Assembly (NCBI GenBank): GCA_031284645.1
Contig: JAITXS010000195.1
Location: 1-34,251, forward strand
DNA length: 34,251 nucleotides
Direction: 5' to 3'
Source of the DNA: Spirochaetaceae bacterium
Lineage (GTDB): Bacteria; Spirochaetota; Spirochaetia; Treponematales; Breznakiellaceae
In this document: one piece after another, positions 24,815 through 34,138 of the stretch
Layout of the letters: each line of letters begins with the position of its first letter
How positions within the stretch are numbered: the first letter of the stretch is position 1
Position numbers and translations under genes: made by a program
Notes under the pieces: generated by a model
What the model was told of the DNA's origin: nothing
The model's input: the letters and a program-made list of their open reading frames with translations, nothing else
Database searches by the model: none

Positions 24815-25717
24815 GTGTCGGAAGCGGCGGGAGTATTCGCTCAGCAGCTTATTAATGGTATCTCTCTCGGGAGTATTTATGCACTCATTGCCTTAGGCTA
24901 TACTATGGTCTACGGCATCGTGCTTTTAATAAATTTTGCACATGGTGATATTCTTATGGTGGGGGCGTATGCTGCTTATTTTATTATGAGCATCTTAGGA
25001 GTATCGCCGCCCATTTTGATTTTAGCTTTTGTGTTTTCAATGGCGGTCTGTGCTGCGCTGGGTATTGCTATTGAACGCTTTGCCTATCGTCCCCTGCGGA
25101 GCGCTCCCCGACTCAATTCACTGATAACCGCGATTGCTGTCTCGCTTATTTTGCAAAACGGCATGAGGGTCTTACCCTTTGTCGGATCAAACCCCCGTCA
25201 GTTTCCCCAGCCCCCGATAAGTACGGTCATTATCGGGCCTTTTTCGGTTTCCAGCATACAGATCATCGTGATAGTAGTCTCGTCACTCCTTATGATCGGG
25301 CTCAATTATATTGTAAACTCCACAAAACAAGGCAAGGCTATGCGCGCTGTTTCATTTGATATGTCGGCGGCAAGTTTAATGGGAATTTCCGTTAATAAGA
25401 CCATTTCGTTTACCTTTGCGCTCGGCTCAAGTTTAGCCGCTGCCGGAGGGATACTCTACTCTTTCGCGTATCCGCAAATTATGCCGACTATGGGTACTAT
25501 GCCCGGTTTAAAGGCTTTTGTTGCCGCAGTTTTTGGCGGTATCGGATCAATTCCGGGTGCCATGCTCGGCGGCATTATTTTAGGCGTGATAGAAACGCTT
25601 ACAAAAGGTTATATCACATCGCAATATGCCGATGCTATTTCTTTTGCCATTCTGATCATCATTCTTTTGGTCAAGCCTACCGGCATTATGGGCACAAAAG
25701 TCAGGATCAAGGTTTAA
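24815..25717 (+). CDS. livH: LivH-type branched-chain amino acid ABC permease
   Basis: The GTG start follows AAAGGGG. The 300-aa protein has eight or so membrane helices and the LivH hallmarks NGISLGSIYALIALGYTMVYG, LINFAHGD, the TKQGKAMRAVSFDMSAASLMGI cytoplasmic loop that docks with the ATPase, and FGGIGSIPGAMLGGIILGV near the end. LivH pairs with LivM, with LivG/LivF ATPases and a LivJ/K binding protein. None of these follow here; instead an NfeD-flotillin pair comes next. Partner genes must lie elsewhere or have been lost. A urea- or amide-type substrate is also possible for this family. Confidence 0.85.
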   Translation: MSEAAGVFAQQLINGISLGSIYALIALGYTMVYGIVLLINFAHGDILMVGAYAAYFIMSILGVSPPILILAFVFSMAVCAALGIAIERFAYRPLRSAPRLNSLITAIAVSLILQNGMRVLPFVGSNPRQFPQPPISTVIIGPFSVSSIQIIVIVVSSLLMIGLNYIVNSTKQGKAMRAVSFDMSAASLMGISVNKTISFTFALGSSLAAAGGILYSFAYPQIMPTMGTMPGLKAFVAAVFGGIGSIPGAMLGGIILGVIETLTKGYITSQYADAISFAILIIILLVKPTGIMGTKVRIKV

Positions 25718-25804
25718 GCCCCTAAGCTTCCGGCTTTGACGGCCCTTGTGTGCTAAGCCCGACAGACTCCTAGACACTGCCTGCATAGCAGGGTAAATTT
25801 GATC

Positions 25805-26404
25805 ATGATAGGTTTTTTGGAAGGGGCAAGTCTGATTTTTTGGATTGCCGCGATTTTCGGAACAGTCTTGTTTATTCTGCGGGTTGCTTTGTTTGTTTTT
25901 GGCGGTTTCGGCACGGACACCGACATGACTTCGCAGGGCGATATTTCCGACTCCGGCGCAGGGGATGTCTCGCAGGCTAGTGATGCTGCATTTAAACTGC
26001 TTTCCCTCAATTCAATTACCGGTTTTATCGCTATGTTCGGCTGGGCGGGTTTAGCGGCGTATTCACAGCATAGACTTTCCTTCCTTGTCTCGTTGGGTAT
26101 TGCTATTTTTGCCGGTTGTATCGTTATTGTTTTAACTGCTTCCCTTGTTCATTTTGCGATGAAATTAAAAAGCCCGGGCGAGGTGTTCACGCTTAAAAAT
26201 GCGGTCGGCAAGGTAGCCGAGGTCTATTTGGAAATACCCGCCGGATACCATGAGCCCGGAAGGATTATTTTTACCGTGAACGGTGCCCAACATGAGGCGG
26301 ACGCGCTGTGCGAAAACGGGCAATTGATTAAATCATTTGAAAGGGTTACTATTATTCGTGTTTTAGATCCGCGCACAGTACTTGTAGCGCCCCTTGGAGG
26401 TTAA
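25805..26404 (+). CDS. NfeD-like membrane protein
   Basis: I place the start at the ATG 25805 rather than the TTG six bases earlier (199 aa). Two or three membrane helices (FWIAAIFGTVLFILRVALFVF, then SITGFIAMFGWAGLAAYS and FLVSLGIAIFAGCIVIVL) lead to a C-terminal OB-fold domain (NAVGKVAEVYLEIPAGYHEP to RTVLVAPL), as in YuaF/NfeD proteins. It ends one base before the flotillin GTG. NfeD proteins usually work with the neighbouring flotillin in membrane microdomains. Confidence 0.75.
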   Translation: MIGFLEGASLIFWIAAIFGTVLFILRVALFVFGGFGTDTDMTSQGDISDSGAGDVSQASDAAFKLLSLNSITGFIAMFGWAGLAAYSQHRLSFLVSLGIAIFAGCIVIVLTASLVHFAMKLKSPGEVFTLKNAVGKVAEVYLEIPAGYHEPGRIIFTVNGAQHEADALCENGQLIKSFERVTIIRVLDPRTVLVAPLGG

Positions 26405-26405
26405 T

Positions 26406-27833
26406 GTGGGTTTTAATTTTACCCTGGTTGCCGTTATTTTTTTAGCGGTTTTTCTTTTTATACTGATTGTTTTTATCGCAAGCCGGTATAAACGGTGCGC
26501 ATCAAACAGGGTGTTAGTTGTTTTCGGTAAGATAAGCGGCGGACGCTCAGCGCGTTGTCTGCACGGTGGTGGTGCTTTTGTTTGGCCGCTTATTCAAGAC
26601 TATTGCTACCTTGACTTGACGCCGATGACGATCAATATTCCCCTGAAAGGGGCTCTTTCCCAGCAAAATATCCGCGTCAATGTGCCCAGCACTTTTACTG
26701 TTGCGATTGCTACGGAAGAAAGCAGCATGAATTCTGCAGCGGTACGTCTTTTAGGGCTTGAAAACAAAGACATTGAGTCGATGGCAACGGAAATTATTTT
26801 GGGTCAGCTCCGCTTAACGGTAGCTTCCCTTACCATAGAGCAAATCAATCAGGATCGCGAGCGATTCCTTGAGTCTATCCGTAAAAACATTGATATAGAG
26901 CTTGACAAAATCGGTCTCTGTCTTATCAACGTGAATGTTACCGATATTACTGATGAGTCAGGATATATCGAGAGTATCGGAAAGAAAGCAGCGCTTACAG
27001 CTATCAATCAGGCTAAGGTTGATGTCGCTGAACAGGATAAGCGGGGTGCCATAGGCGAAGCCGAGGCAAAAAAAGATCAGCAGGTGCAGGTTGCCCAGTT
27101 CGCCAAAGACCAACAAGTGCAGGTCGCTGAATTTAATAAAGAGCAGCGCATTCAAATAGCCGATTACAATGCACGGGCTGTTGAGGGCGAAAACAAATCC
27201 AAAGCGGAGATTGCCTCTTCTGCGGCAACGCTCGCCGAACGTGAGGCGGAGGCTGCCCGACGCGGAGAAGTCGCCCATCAGGAAGCGGAAGCTGATATTC
27301 AGAAGGCGAAAGCGTTCTCCGAACAGCGTCGGCTTGAGGCGGAGGAAGTTGTACCGCGTGAAATTGAAAAACGGAAAATAGAGATCGATGCCGCAGCTCA
27401 TGCCGAACAAAAGCGTCGCCTCGCACAAGGTGATGCCGATGCGATTTTACTGGTACGGTCCGCCGAGGCTGAAGGTATAAAAAAAGTGCTTGAGGCAAAA
27501 GCCTTGGGGTATCAGACCCTTATCAAAGCGGCAAACAGTGACGCGAAAAGCGCAGCAACCTTGCTTATTGTTGAAAAACTCGAAGAAATTGTCAAAATGC
27601 AAACTGAAGCAATTAAAAATATCAAGATTGATAAAATCACTGTCTGGGATAATCCCTCCGGCGATCAGAGTTCTACCGCGAATTTTATGCGTAATCTTGT
27701 TAAAACACTGCCGCCGCTGCATGATATTGCGCAGCAAGCCGGTATTGACTTACCGCACTTCCTTGGCTCGGTGGAAAAAGAGGTGCCAGAAGAACGGGAT
27801 TCCGTTCTGCGGACAGGTGAAAAGCTTTCATAG
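26406..27833 (+). CDS. floT: Flotillin-like SPFH protein
   Basis: The GTG at 26406 with GGAGG five bases upstream is the likely start (475 aa), not the TTG at 26394, which is part of the ribosome site. A single N-terminal membrane segment (FTLVAVIFLAVFLFILIVFIAS) leads to an SPFH domain (CASNRVLVVFGK, then HGGGAFVWPLIQDYCYLDLTPM) and a long coiled coil rich in Glu-Ala. Three 11-residue repeats are visible (KDQQVQVAQFA, KDQQVQVAEFN, KEQRIQIADYN). Flotillins form membrane scaffolds with NfeD partners. The C-terminal part (KTLPPLHDIAQQAGIDLPHFLG) is the usual flotillin end. Confidence 0.9.
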   Translation: MGFNFTLVAVIFLAVFLFILIVFIASRYKRCASNRVLVVFGKISGGRSARCLHGGGAFVWPLIQDYCYLDLTPMTINIPLKGALSQQNIRVNVPSTFTVAIATEESSMNSAAVRLLGLENKDIESMATEIILGQLRLTVASLTIEQINQDRERFLESIRKNIDIELDKIGLCLINVNVTDITDESGYIESIGKKAALTAINQAKVDVAEQDKRGAIGEAEAKKDQQVQVAQFAKDQQVQVAEFNKEQRIQIADYNARAVEGENKSKAEIASSAATLAEREAEAARRGEVAHQEAEADIQKAKAFSEQRRLEAEEVVPREIEKRKIEIDAAAHAEQKRRLAQGDADAILLVRSAEAEGIKKVLEAKALGYQTLIKAANSDAKSAATLLIVEKLEEIVKMQTEAIKNIKIDKITVWDNPSGDQSSTANFMRNLVKTLPPLHDIAQQAGIDLPHFLGSVEKEVPEERDSVLRTGEKLS

Positions 27834-27843
27834 CATAAGAAAG

Positions 27844-27924
27844 CACAGGGTTTTGAATGTTTTTGAAATCCTGTGTTGTAGAAACCCTGTCCTGCGGGGT
27901 AGAAATCCCGCAGGACAGGGTTTC
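27844..27924 (+). repeat. Two related hairpins after the flotillin gene
   Basis: GAAACCCTGTCCTGCGGG (27881-27898) and CCCGCAGGACAGGGTTTC (27907-27924) are perfect 18-bp arms with an 8-nt loop. Just before it CACAGG (27844-27849) pairs with CCTGTG (27870-27875), with an imperfect extension that also contains CAGGGTTT. They may end the flotillin transcript or belong to a palindromic repeat family. Confidence 0.75.
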
Positions 27925-28061
27925 AATATTTATCAATAATGCTTGCGCGATCGGCACGAGGAACCCCGCTTACCGGACGGATTCTGTTTGTAAAGGAAGC
28001 GGTCCGCATAAATTATCCGGGCTAAGGGAGCTTCCCCTACCTGAAAATTGCAAAGGTATTT
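27925..28061. other. Intergenic region upstream of the TRAP transporter
   Basis: No gene is seen. A GC-rich part (GGACGGATTCTG, GCGGTCCGC and GGGAGCTTCCCC) is followed by an AT-rich promoter region. No known riboswitch pattern was recognised. Confidence 0.3.
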
Positions 28062-28092
28062 TTGCTATACATTATAATGCATAAAATATAAT
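28062..28092 (+). promoter_or_regulatory. Possible promoter of the TRAP operon
   Basis: TATAAT occurs at 28073-28078 and 28087-28092. Each has a TTGCNA-like -35 (28048-28053 and 28062-28067), but at 19 bp, longer than ideal. CATTATAATG is a small perfect palindrome overlapping the first. Confidence 0.35.
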
Positions 28093-28119
28093 ATAAAAAA
28101 GAATTGTTTGAGGATTTTT

Positions 28120-29127
28120 ATGAAACAGAAATGCATGTTTACTGCGGCACTTTTTATCTTATTGTGTTCCGCAACGCTGGTATCCGCCGCGCCTGTTACA
28201 ATCAGGCTCGCCTCGCTGGTGCCGGAAAACACTGATTGGGGTAGGGCTCTGAATAAGATGGCCCAACAATGGTCTGAGGCAACAAACGGAGAGGTTATTG
28301 TCAAAGTTTACCACGGCGGGGTTATCAGCAGTAACGAGAGTGAGATACTGCAAAAATTGAACCAAAACCAGATTCAAGCCGCCGTGTTATCATCGGCAGG
28401 CATGAGTAAGATATCCGAAAAAATTTTAACTTTAAGCTGCCCTTTCCTTATCAGAAATGACGAGGAGCTTGATTATATTCTAGCTGATCTCAAGCCCACA
28501 CTGGAGTCACAGATTGATCGTAACGGATACAAGGTTGTCGCATGGTCAAAAGCCGGCTGGATTAAATTTTTCGGACGCCGTCCTATTTTTACCCCACCGG
28601 ATTTAAGATCCCAGAAGATTGCCTCCGGAGAAGTCCCGGCTTTGAACAACGCATTTAAGGCCTTAGGTTATACGATTACCGTAATGGCTTATAATGATGT
28701 GCGTACTGCGCTTGAGGCAAACAGAATTGACGCTTTTTTTCAAAGCCCTGTCTATGCCGCTTCCATGCAGCTTTTTAACACTGCGAGAAATATGTGCTCA
28801 TTAAATGTCGCGCCGTTCATGGGAGGCATTGTACTTAACCAAGCCGCATGGCGAAGGATTCCGGATAAATACAAAGCCAAACTGCTTGAAATTTCCGGAC
28901 AGGTTGAAATTGACAATAATAACGCGATAGCCGCACTTGAACGCTCTGCCATTGATATTATGCTCAAAAACGGGCTTGTTATCAACGAAGTAAGTCCGGC
29001 CCAGCAAAAACTATGGGAAGATGAGAGTAATGCGGCCATGTCATCCTTATCAAACGGGGGAAGCGCTGCCATTGATCCTGAAATATATCAACGCATTGAA
29101 ACATTACTCCGTCAAATCAGGAAATGA
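28120..29127 (+). CDS. dctP: TRAP transporter solute-binding protein DctP-type
   Basis: The ATG at 28120, after GAGGATTTTT, is better than the track's TTG at 28108, giving 335 aa. A signal peptide (CMFTAALFILLCSATLVSA) is followed by the DctP fold: APVTIRLASLVPENTDWGRAL at the start, QAAVLSSAGMSK, and the substrate-clamping part with YNDVRTALEANRIDAFFQSP. It binds an organic acid or similar solute in the periplasm and hands it to the permease. The arginine expected for carboxylate binding could not be placed with confidence, so the substrate is open. The stop overlaps the permease start (ATGA). Confidence 0.88.
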   Translation: MKQKCMFTAALFILLCSATLVSAAPVTIRLASLVPENTDWGRALNKMAQQWSEATNGEVIVKVYHGGVISSNESEILQKLNQNQIQAAVLSSAGMSKISEKILTLSCPFLIRNDEELDYILADLKPTLESQIDRNGYKVVAWSKAGWIKFFGRRPIFTPPDLRSQKIASGEVPALNNAFKALGYTITVMAYNDVRTALEANRIDAFFQSPVYAASMQLFNTARNMCSLNVAPFMGGIVLNQAAWRRIPDKYKAKLLEISGQVEIDNNNAIAALERSAIDIMLKNGLVINEVSPAQQKLWEDESNAAMSSLSNGGSAAIDPEIYQRIETLLRQIRK

Positions 29128-31091
29128 GGTTTCATGTGAATAAAAAAACAACGGGGACCCGGAACAGCGTACTTCCCGGCACGATAGCCGAAAAACAAAG
29201 CGTGATCTGTTCTATTGAGGATTGGATCTGCAATATCGCACTCATTCTTCTTGCCCTTGTTCCTGCACTTGATTATCTGCTGAGCATTACCATTCACCGG
29301 GGGATTCCCTCATCAAGTGAATTAGTCCCGCAGCTGCTTTTGATTGCCGGTCTTGTTTCGGGAATGATTACCACAAGAAAACAGGAACATCTTGCCATAG
29401 GGTTGATTCACTATATTAAGCATGAAAAAGTCCTGAAAGTTTTAAAAATAATAAGCGCTTCACTTTCATCGTCTATCGCGATACTTTTGAGTTTTGCTTC
29501 TCTTGCCTATATTAAAACTGCGCTCTCGCCTCCGTGGATGCTATGGTTCGGCGAAGAAGCTCAAAGCGCACAGATGATTGCTTTTCTTCCGGCTTGGGCT
29601 TTTGCGCTTTTTCTTCCTCTCGCTTTTTTTGTTATCGCTCTGCGTTTTACCCGCCTGATTCCTTTGCCTGAAAAAATCAAACCCCTGTCGTTTATACCGG
29701 TGATTTTTGGTGTTTTCTGTGCAGTACCTGTTATCCTGAAATTTATATGGGGCCTTAATTTGCCTCCTGCCGCCTTTGATATATCTGATTGGTATATAGG
29801 GATAGCCGACTTTATAAAAATACCCGCCATTATTTTTTTAGTTGTCATGGCATTTGGCGGAACGCCTCTTTTTATTGTTTTTGCGGGAGTCGCCATGCTT
29901 CTTTTTGAAGCTGAAGCTTGGGAAATTGATACGATAATAACGGACGTTAATTTTACTTTGACAAAATCTGATTTTATCGCGATTCCGCTTTTTACCCTGA
30001 CCGGATTTTTCCTTTCGGAGAGCAAGGCCGGGGAACGTCTTGTAAATGCCTTTAAAAGCTTTTTCGGGTGGTTCCCCGGTGGTGTCGTCATTGCAACGGT
30101 TGTGCTTTGCGCTTTTTTTACGACATTTACCGGTGCCTCGGGCGTCACGATACTTGCCCTTGGCGGTATTCTCTATACCGTCCTTTCTGAAAACGCGCAA
30201 TATTCCCCCGGTTTTTCAACCGGCTTAATCACATCCTCGGGAAGTATCGGACTACTCTTCCCCCCGAGCCTTCCGCTTATTCTGGTCGGCGTTACCATAC
30301 AGCAGAGCATTCTGGAGCTTTTTGCGGCGGGTTTTATTCCGGGCTTAATATTAAGCTGTGCGATGATACTGTTTGGTATTATCGTTTCAATAAAGACAAA
30401 AGTACCGCTTGAAAAATTCAATATCAGGAAAGCTCTTCGTTCATTAAAAGCCTCGTTCTTTGAAATATTACTCCCTATTATGCTGCTCTATGGCTATATT
30501 GGTTTGGGTTTATCTCTTGTTCAAATAAGTGCGATTGCACTGGTTTATATTTTTTTTATTGAAGTTTTTATCACAAGAGAAATACCGTTAAAAAATGTTC
30601 CGCGCGTTTTCATCAAGGCAATTCCGATTATAGGAGGTATACTCTCGATTATCGCCCTTTCCAAGGGCCTCTCAGACTATGTCGTATATACACAGGCCCC
30701 TGAAAATTTCGCACACTGGCTGCAAACAGCGGTAAGCTCAAAAATCGTATTTCTTTTAATTTTGAACCTTGCCCTGATCTTTGTCGGTTGTTTTATGGAT
30801 ATTTTTTCCGCTATAGTCGTGGTTCTGCCACTGATTATTCCGCTTGGTCAAGTCTATGATATAAATCCGCTCCATTTGGGCATTATATTTTTAATTAATC
30901 TGGAAGCGGGTTTTTTAACGCCCCCGGTGGGTTTAAACTTGTTCCTCGCAAGCTACCGCTTTAAAAAACCCTTTGTTGAAATATGTAAATATGTTTTTCC
31001 CTTTTTACTAATCCAGCTTGCCGTGGTCTTTTTGGTAACCTATGTGGATGATCTTTCTCTATTTCTGCCGGCCCTCTTGAATTCTAAGTAA
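29124..31091 (+). CDS. dctQM: Fused TRAP permease DctQM
   Basis: The 655-aa product joins the small (DctQ, about 1-190, with four helices including SSELVPQLLLIAGLVSGMI) and large (DctM, about 220-655) subunits. The large part shows the family's FFTTFTGASGVTILALGGIL and GSIGLLFPPSLPLILVGVT segments and ends with FLTPPVGLNLFLASYRF. TRAP pumps use a sodium gradient to import the solute delivered by DctP. The start may be ATG 29124 or GTG 29136, the latter with GAGG six bases upstream. It ends just before uvrC. Confidence 0.9.
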   Translation: MRFHVNKKTTGTRNSVLPGTIAEKQSVICSIEDWICNIALILLALVPALDYLLSITIHRGIPSSSELVPQLLLIAGLVSGMITTRKQEHLAIGLIHYIKHEKVLKVLKIISASLSSSIAILLSFASLAYIKTALSPPWMLWFGEEAQSAQMIAFLPAWAFALFLPLAFFVIALRFTRLIPLPEKIKPLSFIPVIFGVFCAVPVILKFIWGLNLPPAAFDISDWYIGIADFIKIPAIIFLVVMAFGGTPLFIVFAGVAMLLFEAEAWEIDTIITDVNFTLTKSDFIAIPLFTLTGFFLSESKAGERLVNAFKSFFGWFPGGVVIATVVLCAFFTTFTGASGVTILALGGILYTVLSENAQYSPGFSTGLITSSGSIGLLFPPSLPLILVGVTIQQSILELFAAGFIPGLILSCAMILFGIIVSIKTKVPLEKFNIRKALRSLKASFFEILLPIMLLYGYIGLGLSLVQISAIALVYIFFIEVFITREIPLKNVPRVFIKAIPIIGGILSIIALSKGLSDYVVYTQAPENFAHWLQTAVSSKIVFLLILNLALIFVGCFMDIFSAIVVVLPLIIPLGQVYDINPLHLGIIFLINLEAGFLTPPVGLNLFLASYRFKKPFVEICKYVFPFLLIQLAVVFLVTYVDDLSLFLPALLNSK

Positions 31092-31105
31092 GCAGGACAG
31101 GTGGA

Positions 31106-33040
31106 GTGGACTTTGCCGCCCTAAAAAAACAAGCCTCAGAGGCTCCCCTTGAAAGCGGATGCTATATCATGCGTGATGAAAAGGGGAAGATCATCTATGT
31201 CGGCAAAGCAAAAATCCTGCGTAAGCGGCTTCAATCATACTTTAGCGGCGCAAAAGATATAAAAACTGCGACATTGATGCGTACGGTGCGCTCAATTGAG
31301 ACCATCATTGTTTCTAATGAATATGAAGCCCTCCTTTTAGAAAATACCTTAATTAAGCAGTATACGCCAAAATACAACATCAGTTTAAAAGACGGAAAAT
31401 CATATCCGGTTATCAGGATTACGGCGGAAGACTTCCCGAAAATATTCAAAACCCGTTTTATTGTGGAGGACGGATCGCGTTATTTCGGGCCTTTCCCCAA
31501 TGTCAAGGCACTTGATAATCTTTTAAATACCCTTTTAAAAATCTTTCCCATACGGAAATGCGGCATCCTGCGTAAAAGAAAAACTCCCTGTGTGTATTTT
31601 CATATAGAGCAATGTCAAGCGCCGTGCTGCGGGAAAATAACGGCGGTGAAATACGCTCGGTATGTTGAGCATATCGCAAAACTTTTGGAGGGAGATACTA
31701 CTCCCATCACGGTTGAACTTACGCAAAAAATGCATAAGGCGGCACGGAATTTGTTTTTTGAGAAGGCGGCACGGTACCGCAATACGATAAACGCGATAAG
31801 TGAACTGTCCTCGCTTAACGCAGTGGTTGATTTTGATACGGAGTCACGTGACTATATTGCTTCGGCAAGTGAAGGAGTACTTAGCAGCTACACGGTTTTT
31901 TCTATGCGCGGCGGGAAACTGAGCAACAGGGAACTGTACCGTACAAAAAGTGCGGCGGGGAACTACGATTCTCTTGAGACATTTATCATGTCATATTATT
32001 CGCCGGACAACCCGCCTCCGGCAAAGATCTATGTTGAGGAGCATCCGATCGAAGTCGATGAGAGAGCGCCGGAAACGGATAATTCGGATTATACTGAAAA
32101 GGATACGAACAGGGATACCACTTTATTATATAATATAAAAAAATATATTCACGACCAATTTAATCTTATGCCTGAAATAACGATACCAAACGATAAACGT
32201 CACCGCGCCGCGCTTGCGATGGCAAAACAAAACGCACTTGAAGATTTACGTAAACAACTAAAAGAACGCGGTGCCGGAGCGGCTCTTGACGAGTTAAAGA
32301 GTGCACTTCATTTACAGAACCGCCCTGAGCGTATAGAAGGTTTTGATATAGCTCAGCTTGACGGAAAACACCCTGTAGCAAGTTTAATTTCATTTTATAA
32401 CGGTGTTCCGGATAAAAAAAACTACCGCTATTTTAAGCTTAGAAGCGTTATCGGTATTGTTGATGATTTTGCGAGTATGCGGGAGGCGGTGCGCCGACGT
32501 TACTCGCGCCTGCTTGCCGAGAACAAAGAATTACCCGACATGATTTTAATTGACGGCGGCATAGGACAGGTAAACGCAGCAAAAGGGGTGCTTGATGAAT
32601 TGGGCGTATACTGTGATATAGCGGGCCTTGCAAAACGTGACGAGGAAATTTGGCTGCCCTCGGAGACTATTCCGGCAAAACCGATAAAACTTCCCCGGGA
32701 TTCCGAGGCGCTAAAAATACTGCAAGCCGTGCGCGATGAAACGCACCGTTTTGCAACCGGATTTAATCAGCGCCTGCGCTCAAAAGATCTGTCCTTTGAT
32801 TCGCTTGAATCTGTTGAAGGTATCGGCCCCAAACGGGCGGCGCTTCTTATAAAAGAATTCCAGTCAATCAAAAATATTGCTGCGGCAAAGCCCGAAGAAA
32901 TACACAAGCGCTGCTTTATCAGTCTTGAATTGGCTCAAACAGCCATCGCCGCATCCCGACTTGCCCTTGAAAATCAGGCGGCCCGCAAAAAGGCACTCAT
33001 AGGGCCAAGGGTTGAGGGTATAGGGATTTCTTGTCCTTAG
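31106..33040 (+). CDS. uvrC: Excinuclease ABC subunit UvrC
   Basis: The GTG at 31106, after AGGTGG, starts a 644-aa nuclease that makes both cuts in nucleotide excision repair. Domains in order: GIY-YIG (GCYIMRDEKG to IIYVGKAKILRKRLQSYF, residues 18-46), the cysteine cluster (C152, C162, C170, C174) that would hold an Fe-S cluster, a UVR region near 208-235 for UvrB, the RNase H-like nuclease (EGFDIAQLDGKHPVAS, MILIDGGIGQV, ETHRFATGF) and a C-terminal helix-hairpin-helix (SVEGIGPKRAALLIKEF). An acidic insert near 305-335 (PETDNSDYTEKDTNRD) makes it slightly longer than usual. Confidence 0.97.
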   Translation: MDFAALKKQASEAPLESGCYIMRDEKGKIIYVGKAKILRKRLQSYFSGAKDIKTATLMRTVRSIETIIVSNEYEALLLENTLIKQYTPKYNISLKDGKSYPVIRITAEDFPKIFKTRFIVEDGSRYFGPFPNVKALDNLLNTLLKIFPIRKCGILRKRKTPCVYFHIEQCQAPCCGKITAVKYARYVEHIAKLLEGDTTPITVELTQKMHKAARNLFFEKAARYRNTINAISELSSLNAVVDFDTESRDYIASASEGVLSSYTVFSMRGGKLSNRELYRTKSAAGNYDSLETFIMSYYSPDNPPPAKIYVEEHPIEVDERAPETDNSDYTEKDTNRDTTLLYNIKKYIHDQFNLMPEITIPNDKRHRAALAMAKQNALEDLRKQLKERGAGAALDELKSALHLQNRPERIEGFDIAQLDGKHPVASLISFYNGVPDKKNYRYFKLRSVIGIVDDFASMREAVRRRYSRLLAENKELPDMILIDGGIGQVNAAKGVLDELGVYCDIAGLAKRDEEIWLPSETIPAKPIKLPRDSEALKILQAVRDETHRFATGFNQRLRSKDLSFDSLESVEGIGPKRAALLIKEFQSIKNIAAAKPEEIHKRCFISLELAQTAIAASRLALENQAARKKALIGPRVEGIGISCP

Positions 33041-33085
33041 CTAAACCCCCGGCAATATGGCTGCAACGAGAGGCAGCGGATCATC

Positions 33086-33853
33086 ATGCTTAAAGTTAGA
33101 AATATGTACAGCGGCTATGACAAAACCGATATTGTAAAAAACATCAGTCTTGACGCAGGGAAAGGGGAAGTCCTTTGTATCGTAGGTACCAACGGCTGCG
33201 GCAAGAGTACCTTGTTAAAAGCCCTGATCAACACCCTCCCCTACCGGGGCAGTATAACGATTGACGATAAAGAAGTGTCATCGTTTTCAAGAAAAACGCT
33301 CGCACAAAAGATCGCATTCATGGGGCAGTTTGAGCAGATATTTTTCCCGTACACAGTGTTTGATACGGTTGCACTTGGACGCTACGCCTACGCACATGGC
33401 TTTTTAAAGTCATATTCAAAAAAAGACAATGAAATAATTGATAATGTACTGGAGCGCATGAACTTGAGTGATGTCCGACATAGACTTATCAACGAGTTGT
33501 CCGGTGGTCAGCTGCAAAGAGTTTTCCTTGCCCGTGTTTTTGCCCAGACACCGGAAATCATCCTGCTTGATGAGCCGACGAATCATCTTGATCTCTCGTA
33601 TCAAATTGATATCTTGGCGGCTCTTCGCGCTTGGGTAAAAGAAAACGACACAATCGCGATTATTGTACTGCACGATCTAAACCTTGCTCATTATTATGCG
33701 GACAACGCCGTCATAATAAATCACGGGACTATCGTCTCGCACGGAGATCCGCGAAAAATATTCAGCGGTGCGCCGTTAAAAGAAAGCTATGGTATGGATG
33801 TAAAACAATTCATGCTGGATTCACTCTCAAAATGGAAGTGCCGGAAGCAGTAG
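33086..33853 (+). CDS. ABC transporter ATPase, iron-siderophore/haem/cobalamin type
   Basis: The 255-aa ATPase has Walker A GTNGCGKST (34-42), Q-loop MGQFEQIF, signature LSGGQLQRV, Walker B ILLDEPTNHLD and H-loop VLHDLNLA. The spacing and the LSYQIDILAALRAW segment are typical of FecE/BtuD/HmuV proteins, which power import of iron chelates, haem or vitamin B12. No permease or binding protein is in the window; uvrC precedes it and a transposase follows. AGAGGCAGCGG precedes the ATG. Confidence 0.88.
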   Translation: MLKVRNMYSGYDKTDIVKNISLDAGKGEVLCIVGTNGCGKSTLLKALINTLPYRGSITIDDKEVSSFSRKTLAQKIAFMGQFEQIFFPYTVFDTVALGRYAYAHGFLKSYSKKDNEIIDNVLERMNLSDVRHRLINELSGGQLQRVFLARVFAQTPEIILLDEPTNHLDLSYQIDILAALRAWVKENDTIAIIVLHDLNLAHYYADNAVIINHGTIVSHGDPRKIFSGAPLKESYGMDVKQFMLDSLSKWKCRKQ

Positions 33854-34138
33854 AAAAAATATACTCCGGAATACCCGGATTTTATTTGAACGGTACTCCG
33901 GTGCATTTTTCCACTTTCAATAGCCTGTTGAACGGAGGCTGTGTGCCGGTGCGAACATTGTACGTGCGGAGTAAACTTTGAAAATAATTGATTATATAAA
34001 TCCCTCCGGTTAATAGAGCGCAGTTAATAGATCGTGTCCGTGCGTGATGCTTAAAAATAAAACCTAGCCGAAAAACAGGCGACTAAAAACTAAAAATCTA
34101 GCCCAAAATATAATAGGTCTACAGAAAGGTAGATCAGA
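33854..34138. other. Intergenic region with candidate insertion-element end
   Basis: A 49-aa overlapping ORF (33832-33981) is present but lacks a ribosome site and is not claimed. At 34052-34109 an A-rich stretch contains two imperfect repeats centred on CTAGCC (34064-34069 and 34098-34103), 34 bp apart, which could be transposase-binding repeats of the element beginning here. The exact end is unknown. Confidence 0.35.

Noticed and set aside
33832-33981. 49-aa ORF overlapping the end of the ABC ATPase
   Set aside because: It has no ribosome site and no recognisable domain, and overlaps a strong gene in another frame.
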